The notes under the pieces: model-generated
The model's database searches: none
Seen by the model: only the letters and a program-made list of their open reading frames with translations
What the model was told of the DNA's origin: nothing
Shown: piece after piece, positions 59,629 through 64,000 of the stretch
How positions within the stretch are numbered: the stretch's first letter is position 1
Layout of the letters: every line of letters starts with the position of its first letter
Position numbers and translations under genes: made by a program
Assembly: GCA_944990035.1 (NCBI GenBank)
Contig: CALYLX010000114.1
Location: forward strand, 124,001-188,000
Source: Clitopilus passeckerianus
Lineage: Eukaryota > Basidiomycota > Agaricomycetes > Agaricales > Entolomataceae
DNA length: 64,000 bases
Direction of reading: 5' to 3'

Positions 59629-61440
59629 CACCCAGCCGCGCATTGAGGAACTCAATCCCAATTACTTCTCACTGATCGCAGAGTTGATTCCGCTGCGCCA
59701 TCTGGGCGTGTAAATCATTCGCCATTTCACGTACGTAGGTTAGCCAGCGATTGATATGCCGTAAAATACTCTTCTTTTTCCACATAACCCCGTGGCAGCC
59801 TCGAGCGAATTCCGACGAGATCGGTTAGACATGTTGAGCCCCACCACGAGGCGTCGCGTGGTTTTACCGCTGGGCCAACTGGCAGTTGTTGACAGGTTAC
59901 ATTTGAGGTCGATATCTATCATGTAGCCGGGTCCAAAGATAACAGGGACTAGATCAGGTTCCGCAGCCTTCGTTGAGTTAGGAGGTTCGACGCCCTCAGT
60001 CTGCTTCCGTGAATCTTGGAGAACGACAGATTGGTGCGTTGAGAGTACGGTAGGAGAAAAAACCAATCGAAAGCGTCGTGAGATGCATTCCCAGATGATT
60101 AACCACTGCGTCATCTGGGCACGAAGAGCCTTCGAAAAGTGACGCATCTGATACCAGCGGAAGTCAGTCAGATCGTGAAAAAGGCCTCGAGATACCTCAC
60201 TCCCCATTTCTGTATTGAACAGATTTCGGCGAACACGTTGAAGACTCGTTGTTTGGCATGAGGCATCGAGCGGCTTTACCGCTGCGCCAACTGGGATTGA
60301 TTTGACACGATGCATTCGAACACGGTGTGACCTATCCCCGCATGTTTACGAAAGAAGCCAGTGGCCTCATGGCCGCTTCTTTCTCTTGAGTCGAGTGCAG
60401 GAAATTTCGAAGCAACGGAGATGAACACACCAAGAAGGGTACATCAGTGTCGTCAGTTTAAAAAATACCAGTGGCATAAATTCTAAACGCCCAGCTACGC
60501 ATTCCGAGACCAACTATCCTTATGATCACGATCGTGAAGTCGAATGCGCATTCTACTCCATCATCTGGGCGTGTAAACAATTGGACGTGCTCATACGAAG
60601 GTACAACCAAACCAATGTGTGACTCACAAAACCAGTCTTTAACCCATTGATACCCACTCGCCTGCTTCGAACAGGACGTGTGGTAAATAACCACAAGGCC
60701 ATGAGGCACCGCGTGCATTTGCCGCTGAGCCAAGTGTGCTTTGTTTACCGTTTACCATAAGGCGAGTGGAACTTATCACGTCACATGTTAGGGAATGAGT
60801 TCACCGTTGGGTCAATTTTGAAGAAATCATGGCATTCCATGCTTTCTGCTTTCCGTTCCATGTCGGTTCTGAAAAATCAAAAAGCTAGCATCTCTCTGCA
60901 ATTTCCCAGCTTTCCGCTTCACAGAGAATTCAACGAGATCATAATTCATGACTCGGCGGCGCATGGATCGCGAGGCCTCTCGCGGTTGTACCATTACGCC
61001 AACTGGGACGTTTGAACATGAGAGGCTTTATAATGATGTGATCTAGATGTTAACCGGCCCGATGGCCCCAGAATTAGTTCCTATCCCTTCGTGCAACCTT
61101 GAACAGGGAGGTTGGAAGTCAAGGTAGTTTAGTTCACGTCAGGGGAGGATGCCAAGTCGTATTTCAAGGGCAATATGTAGCAAAAGCGTGGTCAAGGCGC
61201 CTAGACACCGGGATACGCCTGGAAACTGGTCCTACGCTACTTTACCAGAATTCCGCTGCGTCATCCGGGCGTGAAGAACTTCGTGCTTGTAGGCATCAGG
61301 TCCGAGGGAAGGTGTTACAGTTCGCGCCATAAAAAGTTCTGATGGAATGGCGTTATGACCCCAGCCCCTATGAAGGAGTTGACAGGATGGATGATCGCGC
61401 CATGAGTGCATGGCTTTACCATTACGCCAACTGGGAATTA
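59629..61440 (-). repeat. tRNA-like array D (families 1 and 3 alternating, inverted)
   Basis: Family 3 lies at 59629-59708, near 60100, at 60488-60571 and near 61250. Family 1 lies near 59790-59885, 60205-60298, 60655-60735, 60900-61012 and 61395-61437. The unit 60488-60571 has a perfect 7-bp acceptor-like pairing (CGCCCAG at one end, CTGGGCG at the other). The array ends about 50 bp before transposon copy 2. Confidence 0.65.
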
Positions 61441-61489
61441 ATTGACATGTTGGGTCTACCTGCAAGTAAGATCTTCCATCGAAAACGCT

Positions 61490-62825
61490 GAGGAGTCCGT
61501 GTAGCCGTTTTGTAATACATCCAGCAATTGGTGGAAATTGGTATTACAATACAGCCCCCCTGAGCTGATTTACTTAATGTATTATAATACACATATGATT
61601 GTTACATCCGCAATCAATGATACGACGCCCATTATAACGCAGATGGCAAGATTTCCGTATTATAATTCAGGTCAGGTCGAATAAGGAGTGATATTGCTAT
61701 GTTAAGTAATGTATACAGTGGCCCTTTGGCTTAGTGGTTTTAGTACGGTTGCCCATTTTTGGCACTCGAGGGTTCGATTCTCCGTTGTTCCAACTTTATC
61801 TACCTGTTGTTTTTCCTCGCTCCTCAAGCTGGCCTGTCTCTTTTGGATGGAGAATACTACAGAGTTTTTGAAGGGTCTTGTATTGGTCGGTCTATGCTTT
61901 AGCCAGCGCAAAAATTGCGAGCGGATACCCTTTCTTTCCAAATGCTCGATACATGGTACGCGTTCTTTCTTACAGAAAGCCAGTGACGATAGAGAGTAGA
62001 GATAAGCAATGATGAAAGGCAATGAGTATTAATGCTGTCTCTATTTTCGGCTGTTGATATATATTCCTCCCCTTGGTTGGTGGAGTTCAGTGTCGACCAT
62101 GACTTTGATCACGGAATGTATAGAAAACCCTACCGATCTTTCGAGCTTCGTCTGACCTTTTCAATATCGTAGATTGGGCCGCGGCTGGCTCTGATTTACA
62201 GTGTATATATTGTATACGACTCGATTAGTGCTCTATAATGTGTCTACGTTAGGTATTTGCAGCTGGATAAGTAATACAATACAACCGAATTCTTGCTGGA
62301 CCTCGGAGCTCGTCGGAGTAGGATTGTTCATTGATTAGCCTATCGGCAAAAGTCAGCCGCTCATTCAATAGGCTTACGTTCGGCATCGTCGATCAAGCGG
62401 GGGTTCAATCATGCACATTTCGCCGCGTCTTCCGGACTTACTTTAGGATCTGGTTAACTAGTAATAGCACGGATGCGGAGCAAAATGTAGCGTGCTGGGA
62501 GCATGTAATAAGGCGTAGGAGAATTCGTGAATTCTGAGTTTTCGGGTAGTAGGACCGGATTGCCGAGTCAATGCCCCCGCCCCCGATGTTACGTATTCAA
62601 ATTATAATGTAGCCGCGAAGGGATTAAGTGCAATTATAATGGGGTTCAGCAGGATTTTATTCGGACAAAAATTGCCATTTAAGTCATCTGGGTAGGAATT
62701 ATAGTATTTATTCGATGTAGCTACTCATTGGATACACACTATAATTCCCAAAAGTCGCTGGAGATATTGTAATACCTTTTTCCACCAATTGCTGGCTACA
62801 TTACAACGTGTCTACACGCACTGTT
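61490..62825 (+). mobile_element. Non-autonomous DNA transposon with long TIRs, copy 2 (1336 bp)
   Basis: It has the same ends as copy 1 (GAGGAGTCCGTGTAG on the left, CTACACGCACTGTT on the right) and the same subterminal ATTATAAT motifs (for example near 61580, 61658, 62600, 62634 and 62746). Its flanking 8-mers are AAAACGCT (61482-61489) and GAAACGCT (62826-62833), 7 of 8 identical, so insertion is probably older than copy 1. Internal blocks such as gaatgtatagaaaaccctac (about 62115) match copy 1 (about 25486). No transposase ORF is present. Confidence 0.75.
61722..61792 (+). repeat. tRNA-like segment inside transposon copy 2
   Basis: Box A TTTGGCTTAGTGG, a 4-bp TGCC/GGCA stem with a 7-nt loop, and box B GGGTTCGATTCTCC. 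The acceptor and T stems pair only partly. Transposon copy 1 has the same box A region (ttgtggcttaacgg, about 25149), so it is part of the element. Confidence 0.45.
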
Positions 62826-63259
62826 GAAACGCTTTCGCGCACCATCCTCATCCTCATCAGTCCTTCGTCTTCGAGGGTTTCTAAGGAAAAATTGTATGCG
62901 GAAAGGTCTTAATTCCCAGTTCCTGTATTGAACAGAACCTAACGGGCGCTTGAGTGGTGGCATCTGAACTTCATCATTGACACACATCCAAGAGGCAACT
63001 ACTGGTATACATATTCTCCAGCCTGTGAATATGTAAATCCCTACTCTCATTCTCATCGATGCGCCCAAAGAGCCCGCCACTTAGAACCTAGGTCATCTAG
63101 AAGTCAGAGACGAGAAGATTTAATCAAGGCTTACCATACGAATTATCCCGCTGATACCGACGGATCCGTACATTGAAGGAAAAACCAATAGGTAGCTTCC
63201 TTAGCAGGCAGTGAACACCGCTACAATTTAGATCCAAAACATAAACGTTCAGTTTGTGA

Positions 63260-63348
63260 TGAGCAGAGCCCCTGAGTCGAACAGGGCAGCTCTCATCAAC
63301 CACCGTCATTGGAGGACGAGAGGTGATAACCACTATGCCACCCGAGCG
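63260..63348 (-). repeat. tRNA-like family 2 unit
   Basis: Best preserved T-arm (CCCTG-TTCGACT-CAGGG) and box A TGGCATAGTGGTTATCACC. The anticodon-like stem CTCTC/GAGAG encloses an insert of about 23 nt. Confidence 0.6.
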
Positions 63349-63399
63349 TCGACATCGACTGATATCTGATCACTCAGTCACAGGTACGCCATAAATGGA

Positions 63400-64000
63400 G
63401 TGGGCCCCATGGCACGTGAGGGGAGCTGCTCAGGATAGAACGACGCACCGGACCGAAACGGTGCCAGGGATACGTTCAAATCATGCGCGAAAGCATCACC
63501 TACATCTAAGGTAGGTCACGTTAGCGAAAGTCAAAGCCATAAAGCGGGTAGATCGAGGAACTCACCTTCGCTGAATAACGCCAATCCGAGGAAGAGATAG
63601 TTGAAGTCCGGACTGCCTGTCGTGCGCTCCTAGGTCCTGCGTTACCCTCGTTCTTTGGCGTTGGCTGAGCTATGTGAACGGGTTATGAGCAGGGTCGATC
63701 ATAACGAGACGCAGGAAAAGGGAAGGGGAGATTGCGATGGAAGAAGTGGAAATAAAGGAGGTCGAACGTGGAGAGGGGCTTATTCAAGGGGGCAAAAGAG
63801 AAAATAGAACACGGCAGATAACGATGCTGACAGGGAGAGGGACTACGGATGCAAAAGGGAGCAGGAGCTGGGGGAGATCACGCACGTAGGAAATGCCGAC
63901 CCGCGTCAGGACACTACCGCATGGGCGGACACACTATCCGCCGCGCTTGGAGCGGTGATAGTAGTGTAGATGAGAAACCCACGATCTACAAGGGAGAAGT
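63400..64000 (-). pseudogene. Start of another KRE33-derived module (copy E, cut by the window end)
   Basis: It follows a family 2 unit exactly as in the other modules and contains an exon-boundary-like aactcaccttcgctgaata (about 63561). Similarity is weak and the right part is outside the window. Confidence 0.35.

Noticed and set aside
47870..61440. CRISPR-like array suggested by regular repeats
   Set aside because: The repeats are divergent, of three kinds, 60-130 nt long with pol III boxes. The host has eukaryotic introns and spacers are not of uniform length.
61490..62825. Helitron or LTR element
   Set aside because: Clear terminal inverted repeats with an 8-bp duplication; no long direct repeats, reverse transcriptase or helicase frame.

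Overview
The window looks like nuclear DNA of a mushroom-forming basidiomycete (Agaricomycetes). This is inferred from many GT-AG introns of about 40-100 nt, a P450, an F-box relic, hydrophobic-surface-binding (HsbA) genes and NACHT-ankyrin receptors of the type common in these fungi. Protein names come from reading translated exons. No database was consulted, and gene models were assembled by hand from splice sites and reading frames.

Left part (1-23.3 kb): the 5' exon of a cytochrome P450 (minus strand), a small membrane ORF, two tRNA-like relics and a frameshifted F-box gene. Next come three NACHT-ankyrin genes (4.4-7.1, 7.9-10.9 and 17.2-21.2 kb); a tandem pair of secreted FAD oxidoreductases (12.4-14.3 and 15.0-17.0 kb) lies between the second and third. 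An NPC2-like lipid-transfer gene (22.6-23.3 kb, minus) closes this part. The receptors share a layout: short N-terminal segment, NACHT ATPase, helical linker, ankyrin repeats (5, 8 and 17).

Middle (24.9-34.4 kb): a 1.27 kb non-autonomous DNA transposon with long inverted repeats and a perfect 8-bp target duplication, a 232-bp TA-flanked MITE, a small beta-trefoil-like gene, two HsbA genes plus a decayed HsbA fragment, and a tiny secreted cystine-knot-like protein.

Centre (34.7-45.1 kb): an array of tRNA-like units, then a complete 11-exon KRE33/NAT10 RNA cytidine acetyltransferase gene (36.6-41.1 kb), a coiled-coil hypothetical gene, and an unusual gene joining a NAP/SET histone-chaperone domain to seven ankyrin repeats in one reading frame (43.3-45.1 kb).

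Right part (45.8-64 kb): a repeat graveyard. Several degenerate partial copies of the 5' part of KRE33, with introns and promoter retained and all inverted relative to the intact gene, alternate with arrays of three tRNA-like families. One of these folds like a long-variable-arm (Ser/Leu-type) tRNA. A small secreted cysteine-rich gene sits inside this region, and a second copy of the 8-bp-TSD transposon lies near the right end.
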